Of a stretch of 64,000 bases of DNA, positions 32,884 through 42,207 are shown one piece after another. The position numbers and the translations under genes were made by a program. The DNA lies in the NCBI RefSeq assembly GCF_004210735.1, contig NZ_SDZL01000021.1:1-64000 (forward strand). The letters are read 5' to 3'. Under the pieces are notes generated by a model. The model was not told the DNA's origin and ran no database searches. It worked only from the letters and a program-made list of their open reading frames with translations. Position 1 is the first letter of the stretch. Every line of letters starts with the position of its first letter. Source of the stretch: Brevundimonas sp. Its GTDB lineage: Bacteria > Pseudomonadota > Alphaproteobacteria > Caulobacterales > Caulobacteraceae.

Positions 32884-34026
32884 ATGACCCGGTTTCGCCT
32901 GCTTACACTTTGCCTCCTGCTTGTCGCCGGGGTGGCGGCCTGCACCCGGTCGCCGCCACCGGAGCCCCTGGTCGATCCGACCTATTTCGCGACCGACAAC
33001 CCCAGGTCTCTCAAGGACTGGGGCATGGTCCAGGTGTCCGGCGGCGCCCTGGTTCTAGGCGAACGCGTCACGCCCTATGACCTGACGACGCCGCTGTTCA
33101 CCGACTATGCGCAGAAGCTGCGGACCATCTGGATGCCGGCGGGCGTCCCGGCGGACTACAGGCCGGACGACGTGCTGTCCTTCCCCGTCGGAACGGTCAT
33201 CACCAAGACCTTCTTCTACCAGACCGGCCCGGGTGGTCGGGTGCTGCAGCAGGCCGATCAGGCGCTGATCCACGACGGCGAAGGGCTGAACCTGAAGAAG
33301 GTTCGCATGGTCGAGACGCGGCTGCTGATCCATCGGCCCGACGGCTGGGCCGCCCTGACCTATCTGTGGAACGAGGCCCAGACCGAGGCCGTGCTGCACC
33401 GCATCGGCGCGGTGGTCCCCCTGACCCTGGCGCGCCAGGACGGCAAGGACGAGCGCTTCTCCTACATCGTGCCGAACGTGACCCAGTGCTCGGCCTGTCA
33501 CGCGACGGATGTCGCCACGCGCGTCATTCATCCCATCGGTCCCAAGGCGCGCCTGCTGAATCGCGACTTCGCCTATTCGGACGGAACCGAGAACCAGCTG
33601 ACCCACCTGACCAGGCTGGGTTATCTGCGCGGCCTGGCCGATCCGAAGGACGCGCCGGCGGACGTCGCATGGACGGACAAGGGCGCATCGCTGGATGCGC
33701 GGGCGCGGGCCTATCTCGACGTCAACTGCGGCCACTGTCACAACCCGGACGGCCCGGCCGACACCTCGGGTCTGTATCTGGACGCCGCCACACCGATTTC
33801 GAGGGCGTCGGGCGTGTGCAAACTGCCGGTCGCCGCGGGTCCCGGCACAGGCAACCTTCGCTTCGACATCGTGCCAGGGGACGCCAGGGCGTCGATCATT
33901 CCCTATCGCATGGCGTCGACGAACCCTGCCGTGATGATGCCCGAGATAGGCCGTTCGACCGCCCACGCCGAGGGCACAGCCCTGGTTCGCTTCTGGATCG
34001 ACTCGATGGAGGGATCATGTCGGTAG
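32884..34026 (+). CDS. SO2930-family diheme c-type cytochrome lipoprotein
   Basis: The 380-residue protein has a lipobox (GVAAC, Cys near 20) and two haem c sites: CSACHA (about 204) and CGHCHN (about 286). Early motifs are VTPYDLTTPLFTDYAQKLRT and FPVGTVITKTFFY, and a C-terminal MMPEIGRS is the probable distal Met. The pattern is that of TIGR03806. A periplasmic or outer-membrane redox task is likely, but no substrate is known. It lies 9 bases after the beta-helix gene and overlaps the aldehyde dehydrogenase start by 10 bases. Confidence 0.9.
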   Translation: MTRFRLLTLCLLLVAGVAACTRSPPPEPLVDPTYFATDNPRSLKDWGMVQVSGGALVLGERVTPYDLTTPLFTDYAQKLRTIWMPAGVPADYRPDDVLSFPVGTVITKTFFYQTGPGGRVLQQADQALIHDGEGLNLKKVRMVETRLLIHRPDGWAALTYLWNEAQTEAVLHRIGAVVPLTLARQDGKDERFSYIVPNVTQCSACHATDVATRVIHPIGPKARLLNRDFAYSDGTENQLTHLTRLGYLRGLADPKDAPADVAWTDKGASLDARARAYLDVNCGHCHNPDGPADTSGLYLDAATPISRASGVCKLPVAAGPGTGNLRFDIVPGDARASIIPYRMASTNPAVMMPEIGRSTAHAEGTALVRFWIDSMEGSCR

Positions 34027-35414
34027 CCACTGTTCAGCCCCCTGCCCCTGATGTCGCTGCGGTCATCGCGCCCCTGCGCGCCGCCTTCGACAGCGGCGTG
34101 ACACGTGATCTGGCCTGGCGCCAGGATCAGCTGGCCGCGTTGGAGCGGATGATGGTCGAGAACGAGGCCGCCATCGCCGAGGCCCTGAAGGCGGACCTGG
34201 GCAAGCCGTTCGGTGAGGCCAGCACTGCCGAGATCGACTTCGTTCGCAAGGAGGCGGCGCACGCGCGCAAGCATCTGCGCGGCTGGAGCCGGCCGCAACG
34301 GACCCCGACGCCCATCGCGATCCAGCCGGGCAAAAGCTTCATCGAGGCCGCGCCCTACGGCGTGACCCTGATCATCGGGGCGTGGAACTATCCCTTCCAG
34401 CTGGTGCTGGCGCCGCTGGTGGGGGCTATTGCGGCGGGCAACTGCGCCGTCATCAAGCCCTCTGAACTGGCGGTCCGGTCATCGGCTCTGCTGCAGCAAC
34501 TGGTCGAACGCTACCTGGACCCCCGCGCCTTCGCCGTGGTCCCCGGCGACGCTGACGTCTCCACCGCCCTGCTGGCCCAGCCATTCGACCTGATCTTCTA
34601 CACCGGCGGCGAACGGGTGGGCCGAGTGGTGATGGCGGCGGCGGCGAAACATCTGACGCCGGTCGTGCTGGAACTGGGTGGCCAGAACCCCTGTATCGTC
34701 GATGAAACCGCCGATCTGGCGGTGGCGGCCCGGCGTATCGTCTGGGGTCGTTTCCTGAACGCCGGTCAGGTCTGCGTGGCGCCCGATCACGTCTATGTCG
34801 CCGCCTCGGTCGAGGCCCGGCTGCTGGAAGAGCTGAAGCGCGCGGTGACGGCGATGTTCGGCCGCGACCCGAAACAGAGTCCGGACTTCGGCCGCATCAT
34901 CAACCGGCGTCATGCCGAGCGCCTGCAGGCCCTGCTGGCCGACGGGCGCGCCGTCACGGGCGGTCAGGCCGATATCGACGCCTGCTATGTCGCGCCCACG
35001 ATCCTGACTGACGTCGCCGCGGACGCGCCGGTGATGGCCGAGGAAATCTTTGGCCCCATCCTGCCGGTCCTGCCTTACCAGACGCTGGACGCGCCGCTGG
35101 CGGCTATCAACGCCCGGTCGCCGGCTCTGGCGCTGTATGCCTTCACCAGGGATACGGCGACGGCCGAACGGATCATCGCCTCAACGCGATCAGGCTCGGC
35201 CACGATCAACGACACCGTGGTCTTCATGGCCAACCCAAACCTGCCGTTCGGCGGGGTCGGGGCCAGCGGCATGGGCGCCTATCACGGGCGGTACAGTTTC
35301 GAGACCTTCAGTCACAAGCGCGCCGTGCTGAAGCGGGGCTTCGCCCTGGACGCCAGCATCCGCTATCCGCCCTTCAACAAGGCCAAGCTGGCGCTTCTGC
35401 GACGCATGGCCTGA
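34017..35414 (+). CDS. Class 3-type aldehyde dehydrogenase
   Basis: This 465-residue enzyme belongs to the short ALDH3-like group often annotated as coniferyl or fatty aldehyde dehydrogenase. It shows APYGVTLIIGAWNYPFQL, catalytic Glu in VLELGGQNPC and Cys in FLNAGQVCVAPDHV. The C-terminal GGVGASGMGAYHGRYSFETF motif is also present. It should oxidise an aromatic or aliphatic aldehyde to the acid in the cytoplasm. ATG at 34017 has GGAGGG upstream and overlaps the cytochrome stop, so translation is coupled. Confidence 0.9.
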   Translation: MSVATVQPPAPDVAAVIAPLRAAFDSGVTRDLAWRQDQLAALERMMVENEAAIAEALKADLGKPFGEASTAEIDFVRKEAAHARKHLRGWSRPQRTPTPIAIQPGKSFIEAAPYGVTLIIGAWNYPFQLVLAPLVGAIAAGNCAVIKPSELAVRSSALLQQLVERYLDPRAFAVVPGDADVSTALLAQPFDLIFYTGGERVGRVVMAAAAKHLTPVVLELGGQNPCIVDETADLAVAARRIVWGRFLNAGQVCVAPDHVYVAASVEARLLEELKRAVTAMFGRDPKQSPDFGRIINRRHAERLQALLADGRAVTGGQADIDACYVAPTILTDVAADAPVMAEEIFGPILPVLPYQTLDAPLAAINARSPALALYAFTRDTATAERIIASTRSGSATINDTVVFMANPNLPFGGVGASGMGAYHGRYSFETFSHKRAVLKRGFALDASIRYPPFNKAKLALLRRMA

Positions 35415-35435
35415 GACCGCGTCGCGCGGGTCGGT

Positions 35436-36077
35436 CTAGTCCGCCAGATAGGCCGACAGATACCGCTCCAGCGCCACGGTGGCCTCGGCGAACAGGCGGT
35501 CAGTCCACTCCGACTGGGCCTCGCCGCTGGTCAGGGTTTCGAACGAGGTGAAAATCTCGGTGGCCATCCGCGCGACGGCCAGGGCGGAGCCGCCGTGGAA
35601 GCCGTCCAGCCCCCGCTCCCACCGCGCCGCCAGATAGGCCGCGATCTGCGCATTGGCCTGTTCCTTGACGATGCGCAGTTCGCGCGTGGTCAGCATCAGA
35701 TGAAACAGCGGCCGATAGGCCGGGTCCTCGTTCAGCGTCTTTCGCAGGACCAGCATCACCGCCAGATGGCGCTCACGCCAGGTGGTGAACTGCGGATTCT
35801 CCAGGATGTCGGCGATGCGGGTGTGAAGCTGCGCCACCAGCGTTTCGAACAGTTCCTTGTAGATGGCGAAGACGTTCGGGAAATAGCGGTAGATCGAGCT
35901 GACCGGCACATTGGCCTCGGCGGCGATCGTGCTGGTGGTGATCGTATCGACGGACGTGGTGGCCAGAAGAGATTCGGTCGCCGCCAGAACACGGTCGATC
36001 CGGTCGCGCGCACGCTGCTGCATCGGCGCCGTGCGCCGTTCCAGTGTCGGGGTCTCTTGCGGCGCGCGCGGGCCCAC
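35436..36077 (-). CDS. TetR/AcrR-family transcriptional regulator
   Basis: The DNA-binding N-terminus reads RARDRIDRVLAATESLLATT, then the helix-turn-helix TSTIAAEANVPVSSIYRYF, followed by a ligand-binding helical domain. I chose GTG at 36077 because AAGGA lies 7 bases upstream. ATG at 36023 gives a minimal HTH, and ATG at 36143 would fall in the likely promoter. A 21-bp palindrome (36163-36183) sits between it and the divergent TonB receptor, and a TTGACA hexamer on the minus strand overlaps it, which points to autoregulation. Confidence 0.88.
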   Translation of the reverse strand: MGPRAPQETPTLERRTAPMQQRARDRIDRVLAATESLLATTSVDTITTSTIAAEANVPVSSIYRYFPNVFAIYKELFETLVAQLHTRIADILENPQFTTWRERHLAVMLVLRKTLNEDPAYRPLFHLMLTTRELRIVKEQANAQIAAYLAARWERGLDGFHGGSALAVARMATEIFTSFETLTSGEAQSEWTDRLFAEATVALERYLSAYLAD

Positions 36078-36162
36078 TACGTCGTCCTTTTTGTCCAATT
36101 CCGCAGGGCGTCTATCACGACCTGATGGCCCTGTAAGCCACATAGGCGCACAGCCCCTTGTC

Positions 36163-36183
36163 AAACGGAATAATATTCTGTTT
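36163..36183. promoter_or_regulatory. Palindromic TetR operator candidate
   Basis: AAACGGAATA-A-TATTCTGTTT is a 21-bp inverted repeat with only one mismatched pair. It lies in the 137-base gap between the divergent TetR (36077) and TonB receptor (36215) genes. On the minus strand it overlaps a perfect TTGACA (36160-36165). Its symmetry, AT-rich core and location fit the operator of the adjacent TetR protein. Confidence 0.7.
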
Positions 36184-36214
36184 CGTGAAGTCTGGGGAAT
36201 AGGGAGGGGCTGTT

Positions 36215-38632
36215 ATGATAACGATAAAATTCTGCATGAAGGCCACGCTTGCGGCCGGTGTTGCGCTGGGCGCCTTGACGGCGCCGGAACTGGCCAGGGC
36301 GCAGGACGCGACGTCTCTGGATGACGTCATCGTCACCGCGCAACGGCGGGAACAAAGCCTGCAGGACGTGCCGATCACGATCAGCGTTGTCTCGGCCGAG
36401 ACGTTACAGGCGCTGGCCGCCGACGATATCGGCGACATCTCCGCCTTCGTGCCCGGCCTGTCGGTTTCGAACAGCAGCCCGACACAGGCCCGCTACAATA
36501 TTCGCGGGGTCTCGACCTCGGACTTCGGCGTCGGCACCGACCCGGCGGTCGGCGTCTATGTCGATGGCGTGTATGCGGCCCGGTCGGGCGCGGGCCTTCT
36601 GGCGTTCAGCGACGTCGCGCGGATCGAGGTGCTGAAGGGCCCCCAAGGCACCCTGTTCGGCCGTAACAGCGCCGCCGGCGCCGTATCCATCACGACCAAC
36701 AAGCCCAGCGACGAATTCGAAGCCCGGCTGGGCATCCGGTTGGGCGAATATGACAAGCGCCGCCTTGAGGGTCTGATCAACCTGCCGATCAACGACGACA
36801 TGGCCCTGCGGGTCAATGCGCTGGTGAACCGACGCGACGGCTGGCTGACCGACGCCGCCACCGGCGAGGATTATGACCGCGAAGACAACTGGGCGGCGCG
36901 GGCGGCCCTGCGCTGGGACATCGCGCCCCGGACCCGAATGATCCTGAGCTGGACTCATGACGAAATCGACCAGGATGCGCGCCCGGCGATCGGCGTGGTG
37001 GCCATCCCGGCCGCGCCCGGCCTGCCCACATATCCGGCCGATCCGGCGGACTACACCAACCCGTTCGATCTACGCGTCCTGAACGACGCCATCGACAACC
37101 ACGAGACGCGCCGCCTGGACGAAGGGGTGCTGACCATCACCCATGCCTTCGGCGACATCGATTTCACCTCCCTGACCTCGGCCCGGTCTTTCGCTACCGA
37201 GAACCGCGAGGACGAGGACGGCACCAACCGCCCGGACCTGTATTTCGACACCAACAACCGGGAAAAGAACCGGTCCTGGTATCAGGAATTCCGTTTCGCG
37301 GGCGAAAGCGGTGCGTTCAACTGGATCGCCGGCGCCAGCTACTATTCGGAACACGCCGAACAGCGCAGCGACACCTACGCCACCACCGACAGCATCAACA
37401 CCATCCTGACCAATGCGGCGGGCGCCCCGCTGTTCAGCCTGGCCGACATGATCCTGGCCGGGGCCTCTATCCCCGCCAGCACACTGGGTCACAGCTGGCA
37501 GGAGGACATGATCAACGAGGGTGATTTCGACGCGACCGCCGTCTTCGCCGATGTGATCTGGGCCGCCAATGATCGTCTGAACCTGACTTTCGGCCTGCGC
37601 TATACGCGAGACAACAAGACGTTCCAGTGGCTGAACGGTCCGCGCGTTGCGCCTGAGCTGGACGCCATACTCAACGACCCCACGATCAATTTCGTGCTGA
37701 GCACCTTTATGGGTCCGGCCCTCGACTATCTGTATGCCGACTATGTCTTCGACCTGTCCGGCCTGGCCGGCGTGCCGTGCGACAACGGCGTCACGGTCCA
37801 GGAAGGCGTGACCTGCGAGCGGTCGGATTCGTGGGAAGACCTGAGCCCGCGTTTCGTCGCCGACTACCAACTGACCGACAGCGCGATGATCTTCTTCTCC
37901 TACGCCAAGGGCTACAAGGCCGGCGGCTTCAACAGCGTCGAGGTCGCCTCGCGGTTCGACAACGAGGATGTCCAGAATTTCGAGATCGGACTGAAGAGCG
38001 ATCTGGGCGCCAACGCCCGCGTCAACGTTTCGGCGTTCCGGTATGACTATGACGGCAAGCAATCGATCCGCCTGGTTACGCCAGGCGGTGGCGGCGTGCC
38101 GCAGTATCTGATCGAGACCAGCGACGACGAGGCCTGGGGCGTCGACATGCAGCTGGAGCTGGAACCGCTCGAGGGCCTACGCCTGTTCGCCAACGCCCAG
38201 TACATCGACGCGACCTACAAGCGGAAGGTGACCACCAGCGGCGATCTGGCCGGTCAGCCCACGGGCGAGCCGCTGTGGTCGGCGTCGGCCGGCGTCTCGT
38301 ATCGCCACGACCTGGCCGAGATGGGCTCGCTGGATATGCAACTGATCCACGCCTATCGCGGCGAGGGCCGATGCAACACCACCTCCACGGGCCAGGGGTC
38401 GTGCGTGAAGACCCCCTGGTTCGATCCGTCAGAGGCCCAGAACCGAACAGACGCGCGCCTTTACTGGCGCACCCCGAGCGAGCGCTATCAGGTCGGCGTC
38501 TACGTCAACAACCTGTTCGACAACCAGTATGTGACGGGCGTCAACAACATCACCGCCTCGACCCTGGGCACGCCGTTCGTGAACATCACCGAACCCAGAA
38601 TGTGGGGCGTGGACCTGACCTACACCTACTGA
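36215..38632 (+). CDS. TonB-dependent receptor of the TetR-controlled locus
   Basis: The 805-residue transporter has a signal peptide (cleavage near ELARAQ, about 29), TonB box LDDVIVTAQRREQ, a plug with VDGVYAARSGAGLLAFSDVA and RIEVLKGPQGTLFGRNSAAG, and a barrel whose last strand is MWGVDLTYTY. The plug is of the type common in sphingomonad and Caulobacterales receptors for hydrophobic or aromatic substrates. GGGAGGGG precedes ATG at 36215. It is divergent from the TetR gene and shares its operator region. Confidence 0.92.
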   Translation: MITIKFCMKATLAAGVALGALTAPELARAQDATSLDDVIVTAQRREQSLQDVPITISVVSAETLQALAADDIGDISAFVPGLSVSNSSPTQARYNIRGVSTSDFGVGTDPAVGVYVDGVYAARSGAGLLAFSDVARIEVLKGPQGTLFGRNSAAGAVSITTNKPSDEFEARLGIRLGEYDKRRLEGLINLPINDDMALRVNALVNRRDGWLTDAATGEDYDREDNWAARAALRWDIAPRTRMILSWTHDEIDQDARPAIGVVAIPAAPGLPTYPADPADYTNPFDLRVLNDAIDNHETRRLDEGVLTITHAFGDIDFTSLTSARSFATENREDEDGTNRPDLYFDTNNREKNRSWYQEFRFAGESGAFNWIAGASYYSEHAEQRSDTYATTDSINTILTNAAGAPLFSLADMILAGASIPASTLGHSWQEDMINEGDFDATAVFADVIWAANDRLNLTFGLRYTRDNKTFQWLNGPRVAPELDAILNDPTINFVLSTFMGPALDYLYADYVFDLSGLAGVPCDNGVTVQEGVTCERSDSWEDLSPRFVADYQLTDSAMIFFSYAKGYKAGGFNSVEVASRFDNEDVQNFEIGLKSDLGANARVNVSAFRYDYDGKQSIRLVTPGGGGVPQYLIETSDDEAWGVDMQLELEPLEGLRLFANAQYIDATYKRKVTTSGDLAGQPTGEPLWSASAGVSYRHDLAEMGSLDMQLIHAYRGEGRCNTTSTGQGSCVKTPWFDPSEAQNRTDARLYWRTPSERYQVGVYVNNLFDNQYVTGVNNITASTLGTPFVNITEPRMWGVDLTYTY

Positions 38633-38651
38633 GGGCGGCTGCAGGACAAGG

Positions 38652-38689
38652 CGCTGTGGGCACGGAGAGGCTCTCCGTCGCCCACAGCG
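38652..38689. terminator. Bidirectional stem-loop between convergent genes
   Basis: A perfect 10-bp outer stem, CGCTGTGGGC (38652-38661) with GCCCACAGCG (38680-38689), encloses a second palindrome ACGGAGAG-G-CTCTCCGT. It is midway between the ends of the TonB receptor (38632) and the methyltransferase gene (38707). No T-run follows on either side, so termination may need Rho. Confidence 0.65.
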
Positions 38690-38706
38690 TGTGATGACGG
38701 GCGCAT

Positions 38707-39930
38707 TCAGGCGCGGGTCAGCGCCATCTGGATCACATCGGTCCGGCCGGAGCGGAAACCAGCCTCGCAATAGGCGAGGTAGAAACGCCACAGGCGGCGG
38801 AAGCGATCATCGAAGGTCGCGTTGTCCCGAGCGATCCTGTCCCACGCATTTTCAAATCGTCGGGCCCATTCCGCGAGGGTGTCAGCATAGTCGCCGCCGA
38901 AACGCTCGACGCCTGCCGGGCTCAAGCCCGCGCCTGTCGCAACCGGCGCCATTCGCGCCTCAGACGGCAAACTGCCGCCGGGGAAGACGTACTTCTGGAT
39001 GAAGTCGGTGCGGGCGTCGTATTCGTCGAACAAATCGTCCTGAATGGTGATGATCTGAAAACCGGCGCGACCGCCGGGCTGCAGCGCGTCGTGGACTTTC
39101 TGGAAGTAGGTGGGCCAGTATTCGCGGCCCACCGCCTCGAACATCTCGATCGAGGCGACGCGGTCGAACCGGCCTTCCACGTCGCGATAGTCAATCAGGC
39201 GGATGTCGGCGCGGTCGGACAGCCCGGCCTCGAACAGGCGACGGCGGGCGTAGTCATGCTGTTCGCGCGAGATTGTAACGCCCGTGACGATGGCCCCGAC
39301 CTCACGCGCCGCGAACTCGGCGAAACCGCCCCAGCCGCAGCCGATCTCCAGCACGCTATGCCCTGACTGCAGGCCCATGATACGGGCCAGGGCGGCGTAT
39401 TTGGCATGCTGGGCCTCTTGCAGCGATTGACCCGACCGTTCGAAGCGCGCCGACGAATAGGTCATCGAGGGGTCCAGCCAGGCTCCGTAGAAAGCGTTGC
39501 CCAGGTCGTAGTGGGCGTGGATGTTGCGGCGTGACCCGCGACGGCTGTTGCGATTCAACCGGTGCCCGATCCAGTTGACCACATTCATCAATGGGTTGCC
39601 GTCGAACAGGCGCCGGATGTGATCGTAGTTGTTGACCAGCGTCTCCAGCAGAACCGCCAGATCGGGCGTGTCCCACTCGCCCGCCATATACCCTTCTGCA
39701 AAGCCGATATCCCCGCTCTTCAGCACGCGGGCGGCGACGCGCGGATCGCGGATGATCAGGACGGCGGCGTGGCCGGGGGTCGCGCCGGTCAGCTGATGGC
39801 GCACGCCGTTCGGCAAGACGAGGGTCAGCCGACCCCAGCTCCAGTTGGCCGACAGAAGGCGCAGAAACAGTCCCAGGACGGGTGACGTCATCGACCCGTC
39901 GTTTCGCTCGCCGCAGGCGGTGATGGTCAT
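38707..39930 (-). CDS. Cyclopropane-fatty-acyl-phospholipid synthase family protein
   Basis: The 407-residue SAM-dependent enzyme has an N-terminal lipid-binding part (about 1-110), then HAHYDLGNAFYGAWLDPSMT and the SAM motif VLEIGCGWGGFAEFAA. The C-terminal Cys in FYLAYCEAGFRSG matches the CFA synthase Cys. It should add a methylene or methyl group to unsaturated phospholipid acyl chains. In Rhodobacter sphaeroides, related enzymes in the sigma-E regulon take part in furan fatty acid formation (UfaM). It is third in an operon with the flavoprotein and DUF1365 genes. Confidence 0.9.
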   Translation of the reverse strand: MTITACGERNDGSMTSPVLGLFLRLLSANWSWGRLTLVLPNGVRHQLTGATPGHAAVLIIRDPRVAARVLKSGDIGFAEGYMAGEWDTPDLAVLLETLVNNYDHIRRLFDGNPLMNVVNWIGHRLNRNSRRGSRRNIHAHYDLGNAFYGAWLDPSMTYSSARFERSGQSLQEAQHAKYAALARIMGLQSGHSVLEIGCGWGGFAEFAAREVGAIVTGVTISREQHDYARRRLFEAGLSDRADIRLIDYRDVEGRFDRVASIEMFEAVGREYWPTYFQKVHDALQPGGRAGFQIITIQDDLFDEYDARTDFIQKYVFPGGSLPSEARMAPVATGAGLSPAGVERFGGDYADTLAEWARRFENAWDRIARDNATFDDRFRRLWRFYLAYCEAGFRSGRTDVIQMALTRA

Positions 39931-39966
39931 GAGCTCAGGCGACCTTGTGTTCGAGACGGCGCATGG

Positions 39967-40770
39967 TCAACGCGCGAGACGGCTGTCGCGGGCCCGCCGC
40001 TGGATGGTGACAGGTTCCGGGGCCGGTGGCGGCTGGCGGGTCAGACGGACGCCCTTGATCCAGAGTTTCAGCGCCTCCCAGTGGATGGCAGCCATGACCT
40101 TCAGCGTCATCAGAGGCAGGGTCAGCGCTGCGGCTCCCAACGCCCGGTCGTCAAGAGGCTGACGCCGACCGGACATGGCGGCGGTGATCAGAAGCCCTTG
40201 GGCGTCCAGGCCGTCGATCGTCAGATTCAGACGCTGGCCGGGCACGTGGCCGCGAAAGGCGTAATCCATCTCCATCCCCATGAAGGGCGAGACATACAGG
40301 GCCTTGGCAGCGCCCTGCCGGATCAGGCCCGCCGCCTGATCCTCCGCCGGCGCCGGAATGACATAGGCATGGCGCACGCCGAAGGTGCTGGTCACCTCAT
40401 AGACCATGGCCGCCAGTCGACCGTCGGTGTGATGGCAGTAGTAGAGGCTGATCGGGTTGAAGACATAGCCGAGCACGCGCGGCATGGTCAGCAGGCGCAC
40501 CGCCCCGTCACCAATGTCGATACCCGCGCGACCGAGGAAGGCCTCGATCTGGGGCCGCAGCGCCGCCCCGGAGCGATCGCCATGGTCCCGGTCATGAAAG
40601 GACAGCAGGTTGAACCGGTTGCGCGAAAACAGGCGCAGTCGCCGATCCAGCCCGTCAATCTCCGCCAGGTCCAGCAGCAGCCAGAAGACGCGATAGTTCA
40701 GCCGGTGCGCCCGGGGCCGCAACCGCCGGTGCGTGACGCCGCCGCGATACAGGGCTGATGCCTGGATCAC
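39967..40770 (-). CDS. DUF1365-family protein
   Basis: The 267-residue product has the DUF1365 signature: SALYRGGVTHRRLRPRAHRL, YRVFWLLLDL, FNPISLYYCHHTDG and STFGVRHAYVIPA. The family almost always accompanies an FAD-dependent amine oxidase-like protein and a CFA synthase-like methyltransferase, as here. Its reaction is not settled; a role in acyl-chain modification linked to singlet oxygen response is reported for Rhodobacter. GTG at 40770 overlaps the flavoprotein stop (GTGA). Confidence 0.88.
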   Translation of the reverse strand: MIQASALYRGGVTHRRLRPRAHRLNYRVFWLLLDLAEIDGLDRRLRLFSRNRFNLLSFHDRDHGDRSGAALRPQIEAFLGRAGIDIGDGAVRLLTMPRVLGYVFNPISLYYCHHTDGRLAAMVYEVTSTFGVRHAYVIPAPAEDQAAGLIRQGAAKALYVSPFMGMEMDYAFRGHVPGQRLNLTIDGLDAQGLLITAAMSGRRQPLDDRALGAAALTLPLMTLKVMAAIHWEALKLWIKGVRLTRQPPPAPEPVTIQRRARDSRLAR

Positions 40771-42098
40771 GCGGCCCTCTCCATGGCCTTCGCCGGCGAC
40801 AGATGGATACGCCCGCTTTCGTTCTCGACCGACCAGGGGCGCCGCACGCCGCCCAGTTGCTCGGCCACGGCCAGGCCAGATTGCAGGCCGTCCTCGTGGA
40901 ATCCCGCACCGAAGTGGGCGCCGCAGAACCAGACGCCACCCTGCCCTTGCAGGCTCCAGAGCTGCTTCTGGGCCTGGATGGCGGCGGGGTTGAAGACGGG
41001 ATGCTCGTAAATCTCGCTCCGCAGCAGGGTGTCGGGGCGCGGCGGGCGCGGGGGGTTCAGGGTGACGAACAGGTCCTGACCCGGCAGACCCTGAAGCTTG
41101 TTCATCCAGTAGGTGACGCACAGACCGTCGTCTGCGCCGATGTAATTCCAGCTGGCCCAGGCGCGGCGGCGTTGCGGCATCAGCCCGGCATCCGTGTGCA
41201 AGATGGTCAGGTTGCGGCTGTAACGGAAGGCCCCCAGCACCTCCCTTTCCCGATCCGTCGGCTCGCCCAGCATGGCCAGAGCCTGATCGGCATGGGCGCC
41301 GATGACGACATGGTCGAACCGCCGGGCGTCGCCCTGGCTGTCATGGACGACGACCCCGTTCTCGACCCGGCGCACGGCTGTCACGCCGTGGTCCAACCGC
41401 ACGTCGTCGATGGCCCGCGCCATCCGCTCGACATAGACCCGGCTGCCGCCCTCGACCGTGCGCCATAGCGGGCGCCCGACCAGTTTGAGCAGGCCGTGGT
41501 TGCCGCAGAACCTGATGAAGGCCTCGGCCGGGTAATCCATCAGGGTATGGGCGGGCGAGGACCAGATCGCCGCCGCCATCGGCAGCAGGTGATCGTCGCG
41601 AAACGCCTCGCTGAAACCTTCGCGCTTCAGATAATCGCCCAGTGTCAGGTCGGGGTCGGTCAGACCGCCCAGAGCGATCGGCGCCTCGCGATAGAAGCGC
41701 ATGATCTCACCCAGCATGGACCAGAAACGCGGTCGCACCAGGTTGCGGCGCTGGGCGAACAGACCGGGCGCGGCGTATTCGAACCGGCCGTCATCCAGCG
41801 ACACGGCGAAGGACATGTCGGTCGCGCGCGCCTGGACGCCCAGATGCGCGAACAGGGCGATCAGGTTGGGATAGGTCGCGTCGTTGAAGCAGATGAAGCC
41901 GGTGTCCACGGCCACATCCCCGGTCGCCACCCCGGCCGTCACAGTATTGGAATGGCCGCCCAGACGATCCGCCTTCTCATACAGCGTCACCCGGTGGCGC
42001 TGCGACAAAAGCCAGGCGGAAGACAGGGCCGCAACGCCCGATCCGACCACCGCGATCTGCAGCGGGCCGTCGGAAGAACGGACGGGCGAATGCGACAT
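40767..42098 (-). CDS. FAD-dependent oxidoreductase (amine oxidase-like)
   Basis: The 443-residue flavoprotein starts with the FAD-binding IAVVGSGVAALSSAWLL and YEKADRLGGHSNTV, and ends in a second FAD contact (VWFCGAHFGAGFHEDGLQSG). It belongs to the group linked to DUF1365 and CFA-type enzymes. A lipid desaturase role as in UfaD of the furan fatty acid pathway is plausible, but inferred from neighbours. It is divergent from the sigma-E gene. A weak CAATCC-N18-TAATCC element lies upstream. Confidence 0.9.
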   Translation of the reverse strand: MSHSPVRSSDGPLQIAVVGSGVAALSSAWLLSQRHRVTLYEKADRLGGHSNTVTAGVATGDVAVDTGFICFNDATYPNLIALFAHLGVQARATDMSFAVSLDDGRFEYAAPGLFAQRRNLVRPRFWSMLGEIMRFYREAPIALGGLTDPDLTLGDYLKREGFSEAFRDDHLLPMAAAIWSSPAHTLMDYPAEAFIRFCGNHGLLKLVGRPLWRTVEGGSRVYVERMARAIDDVRLDHGVTAVRRVENGVVVHDSQGDARRFDHVVIGAHADQALAMLGEPTDREREVLGAFRYSRNLTILHTDAGLMPQRRRAWASWNYIGADDGLCVTYWMNKLQGLPGQDLFVTLNPPRPPRPDTLLRSEIYEHPVFNPAAIQAQKQLWSLQGQGGVWFCGAHFGAGFHEDGLQSGLAVAEQLGGVRRPWSVENESGRIHLSPAKAMERAA

Positions 42099-42177
42099 GA
42101 CGGCTCCGAAACACGCCCGCAGAAAGACGCTGCGAGCTTCATCGGATTACGCAGTCACGTGGCGATCGGATTGCGAA

Positions 42178-42207
42178 TGATCCAGACTTTTTCCTGAAGC
42201 GTATTAG
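42178..42207 (+). promoter_or_regulatory. Sigma-E type promoter of the sigE-chrR operon
   Basis: TGATCC (42178-42183) and TATTAG (42202-42207) are exactly 18 bases apart. TGATCC about 18 bases upstream of a TA-rich -10 is the known form of Rhodobacter sigma-E promoters. The element ends 6 bases before ATG 42213, so transcription would start at or after that codon. This favours translation from ATG 42264. Confidence 0.78.
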
